From Sambucus nigra (lineage: Eukaryota; Streptophyta; Magnoliopsida; Dipsacales; Adoxaceae): a stretch of DNA of 64,000 bases. The translations under genes were made by a program, and so were the position numbers. This document shows positions 23,680-35,840 of the stretch, one piece after another (within the stretch, counting starts at the first letter, position 1; every line of letters starts with the position of its first letter). Where the stretch lies: the NCBI GenBank assembly GCA_949130495.1, contig OX422216.1, forward strand, positions 359,810,605 through 359,874,604, given 5' to 3'. The notes below the pieces were generated by a model, which saw only the letters and a program-made list of their open reading frames with translations, searched no databases and had not been told where the DNA came from.

Positions 23680-24180
23680 TGCCTTTTTGTGACTGCCAAT
23701 AGGGGTGACAAACTAGTCACTCCCGGGAGCAGTCACAAAATTATTTGTGACTGCCATTAGGGGTGATAAAATTAATTAGTTAAAAAAAATTTGAGTGCAT
23801 TAGTTTGTTACCGCTAATGGGAGTCACAAATGTTACCATATAATTAATTTGTGACTCCTATAAGCAGTCACAAATTTATAACTATCACAAGCTTATTAGT
23901 AGACATAAGTTATGACTCTTATGAGAAGTCACGAAATTATAACTGCTATGAGGAGTCACAAATTTTAGTCTTAGATTTAATTTATGACCGCTATTAGCGG
24001 TCACAAATTTGTAACTGCTATTAGCGGTCACAAATTTTGGCCTAAGACTTAATTTGTAACTGCGATTGGCAGTCATAAATTTGTAAATGCTCCCAGCAGT
24101 CACAAATTTTGATCTTAGACTCAATTTGTGACTGCTATTAGCGGTCACAAATTTGTGACTGCTATTAGCAGTCACAAAAT
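23680..24180. repeat. Palindromic subterminal repeats of CACTA2
   Basis: About ten units of the form TTTGTGACTGC, a short centre (TATTAG, CATTAG or similar), then GCAGTCACAAA lie head to head, so each unit is almost self-complementary. The spacing is irregular, with AT-rich bridges such as TTAGACTTAATTTG. Confidence 0.85.
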
Positions 24181-25149
24181 TTTTCACCTACTTTAATTTC
24201 CCTCTATCTTACGTGAAGAGCTCCCGCTTTAATTTCCCTCTCTTTTTCATTTGCCAAAAATGAAATTTTGGCAAAAACAAAAATTTCGTTTATACATACA
24301 CACACACAAATAACATAAATTTCGTTTGTTATTTAATTTGCCAAAAACAAAATTTTGTCTTAGCTGTGAAGAAGATGTTGATGTGAAGAAGCATTTGAGA
24401 ATCTAAAACCCTAATTTCTGTGAATCAAACAGGTATATTTTTGGGTATTTTTGTTGTATAATTTCTGTCTAAAGCCTAATTTCGATTCTTATTATGTGTG
24501 GGTATGTGTGTATATTTGTGTGTATGTAGAGATTTCTGTTTATATGTGTGTGTGTATGTATAAATTTATGTTTACATGTGTGTGTATGTATGTGTATGTA
24601 TAGATTTCTGTTTATATGTGTGTTTATGAGTGTATCTATATACAAATTGTATTTTATGTTAATAAGCCCTAGAAATTGTATTGAGGTTATTTTTTTGACA
24701 AAATATTATTCAAAAACTCTAGACATTATATTTTTTTGACAAAATATAATCCAATGGATTTTTAATATTACGAGTTTTGCCCGAGCTTTGTGGTCAACGT
24801 TCTCTAGACAAAATATAATCAAATCTGATTGTTTTGTTGTGAGTATATCTACACATCATTTAACCTCTTTCGTTTTTTGAATATTATCTTGTTTGGGAAT
24901 ATGTTAGATTTTTTTCAATAATCATTTTATACTATTCATATTTATTTTATCTAAAAATTAATTAAATAACCATTATTTTGTGCTCGTTGAAGTTTTGACG
25001 TTTTGTGCTTGGTTGGGTTTTCCTGTGAGTTTTAATGCAATGATAGTATTAATGCAGTGATAAGTCAGAGATTATGTTCTAAATATTAGCTCAAACTTCA
25101 TTTAGTTTTATAATTTACTGAGATTCTATTTGTTTGTATTGTAGAATTA
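24181..25149 (+). other. Leader region of CACTA2 with (TG)n tracts
   Basis: No gene is seen. A GAATCTAAAACCCTAATTT segment at about 24395 resembles a plant 5' UTR, and TGTGTGTATG-rich sequence fills 24490-24640. A TTGTAG acceptor-like site at 25139-25144 lies just before the TNP2 start, so this may include an intron in the 5' UTR. Confidence 0.4.
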
Positions 25150-25932
25150 ATGGGGTTTCCACAATATAAAGAGTGGATGGGTGAAAGTTGTAGAGTGGGG
25201 CAAGTATACGTTACTGGGGTTAAAGACTTTGTGAATTATGCAACGAAGAATCTCGAAACTGATATTATCGCATGCCCGTGCAATCGTTGTAAAAATGGGA
25301 AACGCTTGAAAGGGGTAGATGTAAAAGTACATTTGTTTCATTGGGGTATGCAAGCTGACTACACGTTTTGGCATTTCCATGGGGAGAGGGAATTTAAGTA
25401 TATTCCAGAAGAAATACTTGTCAATGAAACCGTTCACACAAATGGTGACCCGTTAGTACATGCTAGGTTAAACGATCTCATAAATGATACGTATGAAGTG
25501 CACGCAGCACAAGAAAAGCAAGATAGTAGAGGGAATGCTTTAGGATGTGATGATCATATTGGCAACGATACGGACCAAGTTAAGGATTATATACGGTTAA
25601 AAGCAGCAGCCGCAACACCATTATACCATAACTCCAACTCCGACCACACAAAGTTATATGCCATGGTGGGGTTGCACAACTTAAAGAGCAAATTTGGCTT
25701 GTAGGGAAAAAGTGTGACGGCAATACTCCTCTGGGCGAAAGATTTTCTCCCCAAAGAAAATACACTGCCAGTCAATTATCCGATCATGAAGGATAATTTG
25801 AAAACTGCCTGTATATACTTGAAAACTTTGGCTAAAAATAAGGGCCTTAGAAACTCTAGCAGAATCCAACTCAACCAGAGTACTCTGGAGTGCAGGAAAG
25901 TGCAATCAATACCTAGGGATGATTTGACTTGA
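25150..25932 (+). pseudogene. TNP2 transposase N-terminal part (Transpos_assoc domain)
   Basis: It starts at ATG 25150. Residues 1-90 hold the transposase-associated domain, including the zinc-like CPCNRCKNGKRL and the VKVHLFHWGM and YTFWHFHGE blocks. After an acidic linker comes LYAMVGLHNLKSKFGL, then an in-frame TAG at 25702, then KSVTAILLWAKDFLPKENTL, which matches the TNP2 block around LLPEGNTLP. The frame is lost after about 260 codons, before the catalytic core, so it is a truncated pseudogene. Confidence 0.85.
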
Positions 25933-26691
25933 TCGTCATGCCAAAATGCATGTCAAGGGGTATGCCGATCAACAACCCCCTATTTTGGAAAATTTTATCT
26001 TTCCTTTTTTATCAAAGTCAATTGCAGAAAAATCCACATTTTCAAAATTACCCCCTGGTTATTTATTCCGTTCTTTCTCCCAAAAGAATCATTTTCACTC
26101 AAAAAAAAATAATTGCCCTGAGTTTGTCACTTTTATTCCTTTTAATAATAATCCTTTTGATTTTCATTACCATTACCATACTTATCTCTATCTTTTCATA
26201 AAAATAAACAACCTCAGTAGGAATTAAAAGTGCATATAAGATAGGTCACTAAACCAAGCCAAAAAGAAAATGAATGTTTTTATATATATTGCTTCACTGA
26301 GTTAACATTGTTCAAATTAGAAGAACAATATAAAAAAGACGGAACCTAACCCGAACCCACAATATTCCTCTCTCTCTCTCTCTCTAAACCCTCAACCCCC
26401 ACAACAGACGCGCCTTCCCTGAAGACGAGCGGTGGATCCTCCACTCCAAGGACCCGAGCCCTCATCAGAAGTTGTAGGGGGCACGAAGCATGAAAAAGGT
26501 GATCTCTTAATATATTCCTTCATAGAGGGCATTAAATCCTTGATATCCCTCATCCAGGTAGTCGACACCGGGACACACTTCAAGAAGAAACAACAAAAGG
26601 AAATCAATCACTCAAGAAGCCATGGAAAGTTAATTGAATGAGAAGAAATGGAAAGAGATATAGATCAGGACGAAGCACATCATTGGTAATC
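25926..26691. other. Element A internal sequence between CACTA2 and B
   Basis: It aligns with 39130-39850 of element B, starting near a TGCCGATCAACA copy of the palindromic motif and passing a CT microsatellite (26371-26388). The second half is the C-terminal end of the antisense PMD gene (SGGSTARLQGRR side on the minus strand), which continues at 45786 beyond element B. Confidence 0.7.
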
Positions 26692-26696
26692 GCCAT
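26692..26696. repeat. Target-site duplication GCCAT, left copy
   Basis: GCCAT precedes the B 5' LTR and is repeated at 45786-45790 after the 3' LTR. Reading A across this point gives continuous alignment with the PMD gene end of B. Confidence 0.9.
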
Positions 26697-28821
26697 TATA
26701 GACACCCGATTCTGTTACTCCTTAAACTCTCCTTAGGTCCCTAGCACCTCCCGTCATCACCACAAACCTAGGTCATACCCTGAATACTGACCTAGAAGCC
26801 ATCGAGCACTCCCAGGCTCCGTTTGACCAAAAGTCAAAGTCTTGAGCTCGATCGAGGATGAAATAATATCCAAAGGTAAATGAAATCCCTTTCCAACGGT
26901 CCGTCCCGTGCGTGATTCTGACTTACCATGCGGACGAACGACCCGTTTTCCCCTAAAACTCAATCAAGAGGTCACCAGACGCTCTCGGGCTCCATTTCAC
27001 CAAAGTTAAAATCTTCAGATCGACCGAGACTAAATGAATCTTCAAAGGTCACTGAAACCCCTTTCCAATGTTCCGCTTTGTACGCGATTTCGACTTACGG
27101 TACGGACGAACGATCCGTTTTACTTCGAAAGTTCACTGAATGCTTCCAGGGCCCGGTTGACCAAAGTCAACTCCCCGAACCGGATCAAACTCTTTGGAAT
27201 GTCAAATTACATCTCTTAACCTTTCCAACGGTCCACCCCATGCACGATTCAAACTTACCACGCAGACGAATGATCCGTTTGCGTCTGACGTTTTCCCGTC
27301 CAATGGACCGACGAACGCTTCCGAGCCACATTTGACCCAAAGTTAACTCTCGAACCCGAGAGTGGTCCAAAGGACTTTTGAAGGTCTCTAAACTACCTTT
27401 CCAATAGTCTGCCCCGTGCACGATTCTCATCAAATTTTTGTGTTCTATGATCGATTTTCCAAAAATGCATGAAAGACACTGCCAAACGGCAGGTCCCAGG
27501 CCCTGCCTATTGGCAGTGTGCCTAAACGCACCTGACGAATGGAAGGAATATGGATATGCCGATCGACAATTCCCTGGGCCTATAGAAAGTAGGCCTTGAC
27601 CTCATTGCAAGGACGCCAAAAATAAAAAACTTATCACTCTCAGCAGATCCCGAAAACCTCTCTCGAAGTCAGCGTGATTTCTACACCCAAATCCCTTTCC
27701 AACCTTCACTTTTCATCATCCTTTTCATGAAACTTGGTGAATTCACTACCGTCCATCATCATCCAAGTCTAAGGGCTGCTCTCCAACATTGAAGATCAAG
27801 CTCAAGATCTCCAAGAAGGTCCAATTTTCTCAACTCTCTCCTTAAATTCTCATAAATTTGCAATTTGTTTTATTACATAATGCTTTTATTATCTCATCTC
27901 ACACATCCTAATATACTTTTTATTTAGTATTATTGCACATCTCTTATTTTCATATAAATAAAAACAAAACAAAAATAAGAAAAAGTGGGTTTTCTCATAA
28001 ATTCCAAACGGGAATTCTCATACTTTTCTTACACTTTTCTCACAACTAAAACACTTTTTCTACACACACACACACGCACACACACACATAGAAATAAGAT
28101 AATTCCCGATTGTATTTATGGGATAAACCCCACCCCTCATTTTGCATACGAACTACGTGGACTTTGATTCCTCTATAGGCTACGTAGGCATCTCAAGGTA
28201 AAACCCGAGACTCGAGTCGTATTTTTACTTTGTCTCTCATTTTCTATTGTCTCTAAATTCCACTCTCTTATACTATATATATATACATATATTTATTCTT
28301 AGGGGTGTATTATTCCATATGCGTTATTGTTCCCTCATAACGGTCAACGTAAGGATAATCGCGTAAATCCTATTTTCTAATATTTTTATACCTTCCTACG
28401 GATGACTCGCTTTACCTCTTCCATGGTACATGTCGATGATTCATATCTCCACTATACATACACATGCACACATATCACGGGGAAAATAAAGGATAGTAAC
28501 AAAAATCCATGAGAGACCGAAAGGGAGGAATGGGTGACTAACACCTTCCCATTTCGTTACTTAGCCTCCGGACCCTTCTCGAATCATTTTGGTTTCATAT
28601 GCACCAGTATGTCTTTGGATACTATCCTTCGGGATGGTTTCCCATTTTCTTTTGTCTGTTTTGAGTAAAATAGGCTGATGACTCTAATCTCTCTACATCT
28701 TTCACCTCACCTCAAATGACATCGGCCGAAGTACTCCCGAGAGGGACGAACGGGACCTAAGGATCCGCACTCTCACGCTGCCCCCCCCTCGCGGAGAGGA
28801 TCAGGATGGGGGATGGCCACA
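26697..28821 (+). repeat. 5' LTR of element B
   Basis: It runs from TATAGACACCC (TG changed to TA) to GGATGGCCACA, 2125 bp, aligned throughout with 43682-45785 and more distantly with 48851-51048. Repeated TTTGACCAAAGTCAA and CCTTTCCAA units fill the first 700 bp. An (AC)n tract lies at 28063-28089 and a poly-C tract near 28782. Confidence 0.92.
27557..27590 (+). promoter_or_regulatory. Palindromic motif and TATA-like box in the B 5' LTR
   Basis: TGCCGATCGACA (27557-27568) is followed 10 bases later by CCTATAGAAAG. The 3' LTR has CCTATAAAAATG at the same place (about 44546) and the A LTR has CCCTATATATAGAGG (about 49837), which supports a conserved U3 TATA box. The motif is a copy of a palindrome that also recurs near the antisense promoters. 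Confidence 0.6.
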
Positions 28822-28822
28822 G

Positions 28823-28840
28823 TGGCGACTCCGCTGGGGA
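28823..28840 (+). other. Primer binding site, tRNA-Arg type
   Basis: TGGCGACTCCGCTGGGGA starts one base after the LTR end CCACA. This sequence is the tRNA-Arg-type site found in Tat/Ogre elements. Confidence 0.9.
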
Positions 28841-30128
28841 TATTTTCATGAGGTCTAGACTCTATTTACATGGGTGTTATGATTGTTTATATTTTCCCTA
28901 TTTGCATGTTCCCCCTTTCATTACTCATGTGTACCACATGATTATGCTCATATTCACACACTTGTAGAAAATTCTCCATGTAGACTTCGCACCACGTGCA
29001 CCTAGGGTCACATATATCCACATGTTGCACGCATCATTCACACATACTTGGTGTACCATGGGTACTTGTACTTCGCTCCCTGTTGGCATAATCAATAAAT
29101 ACATTCTCATAAGATACTAATAAGAGGATCATGCATGATTCACACGACATCACCAAAGAGCATTGTGATTGACCAAATTTTACCTAGTAACTGGAGGGTC
29201 ACTTCGTGATGGGCACTGGTCTGGCAGGGCGCAGTTAGACTAAGAGATATGGCTCTCACCTTCCATTGGCCAAGTAACTTTGACGTATAATGAACGGTTC
29301 CCCCACATCGTACCGCTTGACCGAAGTCATGACGGGAGGTATATCGCAGGGAGTTCATTCACGTATGCCGAGTATATAGAATTATCCCTCACACGTACCT
29401 TCCCCACGAGGTATATGTGAGGCAATTCACGTACACTAAGGTATATCAAATGTCTTGTCCACACATACCGATTGCCCGCAAGAGCAAGAAGTATATCATG
29501 GAAGTTAGGCCAAAGGGGGGAACCCCTTCCGAGTCACCCAACCAACTGCATACCCACATATAGGTGTCAAGCCTAGGATACACATGTTAGATTCTCGGTT
29601 TCAACCCAAAACTCTGCCTAAATTTTGGGTCGTCCTGCTGCCCGAATTCTTACGCATTTATAAAACGGGACCCTATCCGTGAGCCTGGTCACAAGTCCAG
29701 CCATAGCTTTGCATATATTACAAACCCAATTTTTCTAGGCTCGGGTCCCGTCCGGCATTTCATTTTACATTTAGGAGAATCTATACAAGTGAAAACTTAA
29801 TAATTATAATAATAATTTAGGAGAATCTATCCAAAGGGAAAATTCTCCTTTTTCTTTATCCAAAATCCAAAAATATTTTTTCCTTTCCTAATCAAAAATC
29901 CAAAAATATTTTTCCTGTCTTTATCAAAAATCCAAAAACATTTTGTCTTTCCACCTCGAAAAAAAAATCATCCCCTTTTCTTAAAAATAAATCCCATTTT
30001 ACGCCTTCTCAGGTCGATCGCAAACCCTTGGTCTGGCTCCTTATTAGCTTTGGTCTTCACTCAAGTCACCCCAGAGTTCCGTTTGTTCCCCTATTACTCC
30101 TTATGAGTCCGGATTCCATCCTCCTTCC
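28841..30128 (+). other. Leader of element B between PBS and gag
   Basis: About 1.3 kb with no convincing protein frame. Two similar TCCAAAAATATTTT-type units repeat at 29860-29950. A TTATCCAAAATCC segment and A-rich stretches precede the gag ATG. Some Tat/Ogre elements carry an extra ORF here; none is seen. Confidence 0.6.
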
Positions 30129-31600
30129 ATGGAGAACATAGATCAAGTACCCGTTGTGCAGCCGGATCTAACGGCAGTTCTAGCTCAGCTTGTGTCCAAG
30201 ATTGACAACCTCCAAAATGAGGTCCGAGAAATGCAACGAAACCAGAGTCCCATTCCTTAGGAACTCGAGGCCCTATTCCCTCATGCTATGGATCCACCTG
30301 AGCCCACCTGGGTTCCCGAAGAGTATCAGCAAGCTCCACGTGTCCCTTCTGCTAATGGGCCACGGCCTGCCCAACTTCCTATGCCGAATCTTACCCATCA
30401 TGGGGCTAACTTGCCTATGATCATTGATCCGAAGGAAGAAGAGCTGAACAAAGTCAAAGAGGACCTCAAGATGCTCACCAAGAAGTTTGACCAAGTCATA
30501 ATCTCAGAAAATTACTTGGACTACACCCACTTGTCTCCTTATTCTAAAGCAAGGTTACCTGAGAAGTTCAAGATGCCAAATATCGAGAAATTCGGAGGAA
30601 GTGGACCCTCGATTGTTTATCTTCGCAGTTATCACTATTACATGACTCTACTAGGGGCTTCTGAAGAAGTGATGGACCAATTGTTTCAGCAAACTCTAAA
30701 GGATATCGCCCTCTGATGGTTTTTGTCTCTCGAAGAGTCCATAATTCATAGCTGGGAGGATGTGACTCAAAAATTTATGTCACAGTACAAATACAATGAA
30801 GAGCTTGAGGTCACCCGTCGTGATTTAGAGCTGCTCAAATAGAACTCTCGAGAATCAGTCAGTAACTTCATAACCCGATGGAGGGAAAAAGCAGCAACCA
30901 TGACTAATCGGCCTTTCGAGGAAGAAAAAGTCATCATAGTGAAGAAGAACTTCTTACCCCATGTTCGAGCAACAATGGGAGGACAATACTATCCCCATTT
31001 TCAAGCTCTCAGAGAAGAAGGAGTAGATTTCAAGGAAGGTCTTGCTAAAACATAAGTTGACCCAAAGAAAGTGTCCAGACAGTTCACCTCTAGAAAATAT
31101 GACAAGCCTACCAGTGCTACAGTCTGAACCATTAATAACATCTCTCAACCAACCACATCATGGGCCCCAGAAAGCCGCCATGTCCCAGTCCGAAAGGAAT
31201 ACATTGATCTTCATGCTCCCCTCTCCAAAGTCTATCAAGCCCTGCTATGTCGATACCTTATCAAACCTTTGGATCCTCGTCTATTGCCAAATCCACTCCC
31301 GAGAAACTTCAAGGCAGATGCACATTGCGCCTTTTACCAAATAGTTGGCCATACTACTGACAAATTCTTTCACCTCCGAAACATGATCCAAGGTCTAATT
31401 GACCGAGGTACCATTAACCCACCAACCAATCCTAAGCCAAACACTACTCGTAACCCACCTCCAAATCATACCAATCCCATATTTCTAGAAAAGAACCCAG
31501 AATTTGATCCCTCAAATCAAATCACACCCATATACTCTCCTAAACCTCTCCAAATTTGCCCATATTTTCTCCTACACCTTGTTAGCCTCGCTGATCATGC
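30129..31600 (+). pseudogene. gag: Gag of Tat element B
   Basis: Capsid-type protein of the Tat lineage. ATG 30129 is chosen because the frame opens there (MENIDQVPVVQPDL). Recognisable blocks are PEKFKMPNIEKFGGSGPSIV, WEDVTQKFMSQYKYN, LKNSRESVSNF-like (with a stop) and the His/Cys segment CAFYQIVGHTTDKFFHLRNM, followed by IQGLIDRGTINPP. In-frame stops at 30258 (TAG), 30714 (TGA), 30840 (TAG), 31053 (TAA) and 31125 (TGA) all sit where Gln or Arg is expected. No frameshift is needed from 30129 to the RT. Confidence 0.85.
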
Positions 31601-32540
31601 ACTGTCAATCCTTACCAGAGCATGCATCACTGTCCGTATTTGTTCTGAAAATGGAAGCATGGATTTTTCACAAGTGTTAAACCAACTCCTAGAGTTCGGG
31701 CTAAAATTGCCCTCACAGATGATTATTGATTGCCAAAGGTTCAGTACTCTATTCTTGGAAGCACGAAAATGGGCCCGAGAGTCAAATAGTTGGGTAGTAC
31801 CAACCGATGAAGTCAGCTTGGATGATGTGGTCCAGATTATAGCAAAATTATTCAGGCAGATAAAAAACATTTGCAATACAATCGAGTTACTTGATGCTCT
31901 GAAGCTACAGGGGTGCTTGGTCCCTTCACCCTTACACATCCCCACAGAATGGGATGACCTATATGAAGAAGCTGTTAAAGTTATGGAATGCATCGACTTT
32001 ACATGGAAAGACAAAATTGTTGCCACCGGATGGGGTGAAGAATTCTGAGATTCGAATAAAGAGAAAGCTTCAAAGAAAAATGTCCCGGTATCCGACATAT
32101 GTGGAATGATATCATTTGAAGAACTCCTCGAAGAAATAAACAAGGTGGCAGAACAACTCGAGATTAACGAGGAAACGGGATTCATGTTTTTCCCTTCTTC
32201 GGTAAATCACACTACTAGATCAGGGAGGCATTACCAGATTCCAAGCTCACTACCAGCCAATGACAAAGGGAAGGGTATTAAAAACCTTTCGATGCTAGAG
32301 ATGACCCTCGAGGAAAATAAGATCCTCGATGAACTAAAGAAAACTCAAGCTAACATCACTCTATGGGGGATTTTTATGCCTTCTCAGATGCACATAAACG
32401 CTTTGATCAAGTTGCTCACTGGACCCACAGTTCATTCTTCTACCACACCAGAAGAAGCGGTAAATTTGGTCGGATCCTTAACCTCTACCCAAATGTTATC
32501 CTTTTCCGAAGAAGAAATCCTCAAGATTGGGCCAAACCAC
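31601..32540 (+). pseudogene. Gag-protease linker of element B
   Basis: The same frame continues from gag. It carries a moderately conserved helical segment (IIAKLFRQIKNICNTIELLD) and then RSGRHYQIPSSLP and EENKILDELKKTQANITLWG, blocks known just upstream of the protease in Tat polyproteins. One stop falls at 32046-32048. Confidence 0.7.
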
Positions 32541-33230
32541 AATCATGCACTCAACAACTCCATCGAAGTTATGGGGAAGGTTGTACCACTCTCTCTTGTC
32601 GGTAATGGATCCGCCTTAAATGTCTTCCCACTGAGAACCTTCAAATGTTTAGGACTAAAATAAAGAGACCTTGCTCCAACCTTCGATGTTGTGCGTGCCT
32701 ATGATAATACCCGTCGGGAGGTGATGGGATCCATAAAGCTTGTAATAGGGGCTGGCCCTATAAACCCTGTCGTCGAATTCCAAGTTATTGATATCCCAGC
32801 CTGTTTTAACTTGTTACTCAGATGACCTTGGCTCGACAGTATCAAGGGTGTGTCCTCCTCACTCCATCAAAAAATAAAGTTCTTCGCCGACGGACGGGTC
32901 ATTACCATCTTGGGTGGCGACGACAATGCCGATGGTGCAAGTACCATCAGTCCAATCCTTGAGATACAGCACAGGTCAAATGATATGCTCCTATCATGAT
33001 TTCAAGTTGAACCACTTTTACTCCCAGTAGGGGATGACTTCAAAGAAAGGGTTTGTCCAGGATATGACCCTCATGGCAACGTCAATGTGATTCTGATGTT
33101 TAGAAACATGCATTTCATGCCCGGACTGGGGCTAGGACAAAGACAACAAGGGATACTTGAGCCGATTGAACTAAAGAAGGTCTTCCCTCCTTATGGTTTG
33201 AGGTATTAACCGTCAGAATAAGAGCTCAGA
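32541..33230 (+). pseudogene. pol: Aspartic protease and G-patch-like region of element B
   Basis: The protease core reads PLSLVGNGSALNVFPLRT, in which the catalytic Asp expected before NGSALNV is Gly. The flap-side block PWLDSIKGVSSSLHQKIKFF follows. Downstream comes the G-patch-like MFRNMHFMPGLGLGQRQQG and FPPYGLRY, normal for Tat. Stops interrupt it at 32661, 32823, 32997 and 33208. With Asp missing, the domain should be inactive even if the stops were read through. Confidence 0.82.
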
Positions 33231-34928
33231 ATGATCCGCCAGTCTCGACCAAAGAGAGAACTAGATCGCGCTCAGACTATCCCAGGTAACTCCTTGAATG
33301 GACGATTCATGAAAGAGGGTGAATACGTCCCCTTTGGCGACTTTACTGAAACATGGTATGACCATACAGATAAGAAGATGAAGCCTGGAATGGAGGTATT
33401 TTTCCAAGATAGCTACCCATGGGCCGAAGATTCCCAACACCAAGTACAATCGCTCATTAAAGATACCGAAGAGACTGAGGAAAGTGACTCTGAAGATTCC
33501 TTCAACTTACAGACACTAGGGCTGACACTTTGTATGGTTCACTTGGGAACTATATCACCGGATCCGTCCCAACTGATTAAATCTGCAGATACACCTCTCC
33601 TCAACTGGCATGCTGCACCAGTTCTACCTGCTGAAATCTCCCCTAATCCCAATGTTTACTCCCGTTCTTCTTATGATGTCTATCATTGTTTAAATGTAAT
33701 TGAGTCCTCTTTTGACGAGGTTCTCAATGTTTATTTTTCTATCAATGAAATAAACGAGGATTTTGAGTATCTTGCTATGCCTTACATTAATTGTCTAGAT
33801 TCTAATCAAACTTTTGATGATGACGATTTTGCAAATGAACAATTCTTAACTGATCTAAATAAGGTTAATAATAAACAACATAACCGCATTCAAGTTAATG
33901 AAGAAGAGACTGTTATTTTTAACCTCGGTTCTAGTAGCCAACTAAGCGAGATTAGGATAGGGACTACCCTTGACGAGCATATGCGTGCACAACTCGAAGA
34001 ATTGCTAAAGGAATTCGTGGATGTATTCGCATGGTCCTATGATGATATGCCCGACAATGATCCTAAAATAGATCAACATGAGATTCCCACTCTCCCAGAT
34101 TACAAACCGGTTAAACAGAAGTTGAGAAAACTCTGCACCAAATGGTCGCTCAAGGTCAAAGAAGAGGTGGTCAAATAGTTGAACGTAGGCTTCATCCATG
34201 TGATCGAATATCCCACCTGGCTATCCAACATAGTGCCCGTGTTGAAATCAGGAGGAAAAGTTCGGATGTGTGTAGACTATCGGGATTTTAACAAAGCCTC
34301 TCCAAATGATGATTATCCGTTACCCAATATCGATATGATCGTGGACAACACAACCAGTCATGCTCTAAAATCATTCGTCGATGGGTTTGCCGGATACAAC
34401 CAAATTAAAATGCACCCAGACCACCAAGAAAAAATCGTATTCATCACCCCATGGGGGTCCTTTTGCTACACTGTCATGCCATTTGGTCTGAAGAATGCTG
34501 GGGCTACCTACTAGAGGGATTCCACAACCATCCTGCACGATCTGATTCACAAAGAAGTTAAGGTCTATGTGGATGATATGATTATTAAGTCTAAGACTAG
34601 AGAGGGTCATGTTCCCTCTCTCTGAAAGTTCTTTGAACGACTACGACAATATCAAATGAGACTCAATCCATAGAAATACGTCTTAGGAATTACAAAAGGA
34701 AAACTCTTGCAATTGATGGTTAGTGAGAAAGGGATAAAAGAAGATCCCGCCAAGCTGAAAGCCATACTTGAGATGCCATCTCCCCAAGCAGAGAAAGAAG
34801 TTCGAGGTTTCCTCGGGAAATTTCAATACATCAGTCAGTTCATCAGCCAACTAACCTCCATCTGCGAACCTATCTTAAAACTCCTCCGAAAGGATTCAAT
34901 TAAAGTTTGGAACGAGTCATGCCAATAG
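33231..34928 (+). pseudogene. pol: Reverse transcriptase of Tat element B
   Basis: An acidic linker of about 250 residues precedes the RT. The blocks seen are EFVDVFAWSYDDMP, GGKVRMCVDYRDFNKASPND, YPLPNIDMIVDNTT, FVDGFAGYNQIKMH and VMPFGLKNAGATY, then KVYVDDMIIKS with both catalytic Asp, and VRGFLGKFQYISQFI. The reading frame is unchanged from gag. Stops at 34176 (TAG), 34512 (TAG), 34623 (TGA) and 34671 (TAG) lie where Gln or Arg codons are normal. Confidence 0.92.
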
Positions 34929-35345
34929 CCTCTGACCAAATCAAATAATATCTGACCCAAACCCCGACACTCATGCCACCACGGCCTGGTCTCCCATTGC
35001 TCCTATACCTAACCATAACCTACACTTCAACTGGGGCTTTGCTAGCCTAATACCTTAAAGATTCCTGCAAAGAAAGAGCCATCTATTATGCCAGTCATAA
35101 ATTGGCCGGGTATGAGTTTAACTACACAACTTTGGAAAAGGCGTGTGTCGCACTTGTCTGGGTCACCCAAAATCTGTGACACTACATGCTTGCCTTCCCC
35201 ATCAAACTTGTATCCCAATTGGACCCCATCAAATAGCTGCTTGAGAAACCCTCCTTGTCCAGTCGAATGCTCGATGGTTAATGCTCCTAGCCCAGTTCGA
35301 TATCGTTTATGTCACGCAAAAATCCATGAAAGGAAGAGTTATCTC
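34929..35345 (+). pseudogene. pol: RNase H domain (gypsy type) of element B
   Basis: In a shifted frame are TYTSTGALLA, KERAIYYASHKLAGYEFNYT, LEKACVALVWVTQNL and IKLVSQLDPIK, then MLLAQFDIVYVTQKSMKGRV in a further frame. These are the order and motifs of the first RNase H. At least two frameshifts and several stops are present. Confidence 0.8.
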
Positions 35346-35840
35346 TGACTACCTCACTGATTACCCCGTAGAAGAAGCTGATGTTTGGATCTCCGAATTC
35401 CCAAATGAAAACATCCTTTGCACTGCTCAAGACAACCTTCGATGGAAAATGTTCTTTGATGGCGCTGCCAACAAGAAAGGATATGGCATTGGGATACTTC
35501 TGATCGCCCTAGATGACTCTCACACTCCCATCGCTATCAAGTTAGATTTCTCTGCACCAATAACATGACTCAATACGTGGCATGCACAGTAGGCCTCAAG
35601 GTTGCTCTCGATAAAGATATTCAATGCCTATATATCTACTAGGATTTTGTCCTCATCATCAGTCAAGTGCTCATAAAATGGAGAGTCAAGGACAAGAAGC
35701 TCCAACCCTTCCATGCCCACTTAGAAGAGCTAGCCTCCCAATTCTAGGATGTCACCTTCCATTACCTACACCGAGAAAAGAATAACCTAGCCTATGCCCT
35801 TCCTACCTTGGCCTCCATGGTCGATATTCTCGAAGGAATA
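35346..35840 (+). pseudogene. pol: Second, archaeal-type RNase H (aRH) of element B
   Basis: WKMFFDGAANKKGYGIGILL begins a second RNase H, followed in other frames by VACTVGLKVALD, VLIISQVLIKWRVKDKKLQP and FHYLHREKNNLAYALPTLAS. A second aRH next to the normal RNase H is a hallmark of the Tat lineage. The frame changes at about 35568 after a TGA. Confidence 0.85.

Larger units (their letters stand above)
23652..25925 (+). mobile_element. CACTA2: truncated CACTA (En/Spm) DNA transposon
   Basis: The left end is a clear CACTA terminus, CACTACACCAAAATG. It is followed by about 500 bp of palindromic subterminal repeats, an untranslated leader and the N-terminal part of TNP2. The right end and most of the transposase are missing; element A sequence resumes at about 25926. 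Its subterminal repeats differ from those of CACTA1, so it is a separate family. Confidence 0.85.
20556..26691 (+). mobile_element. Element A: Tat-type Ty3/gypsy, 3' part, left segment (interrupted by CACTA2 and B)
   Basis: This matches element B from about 35945 to 39850 in the same order: integrase, a short untranslated region, the antisense DUF7745-like gene and its promoter. CACTA2 replaces about 100 bp at 23652-25925. Element B is inserted at 26697, and A continues at 45786. Its gag, protease, RT and 5' LTR are lost at the 20555 junction. The many stops and its role as host of B show it is older than B. Confidence 0.85.
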
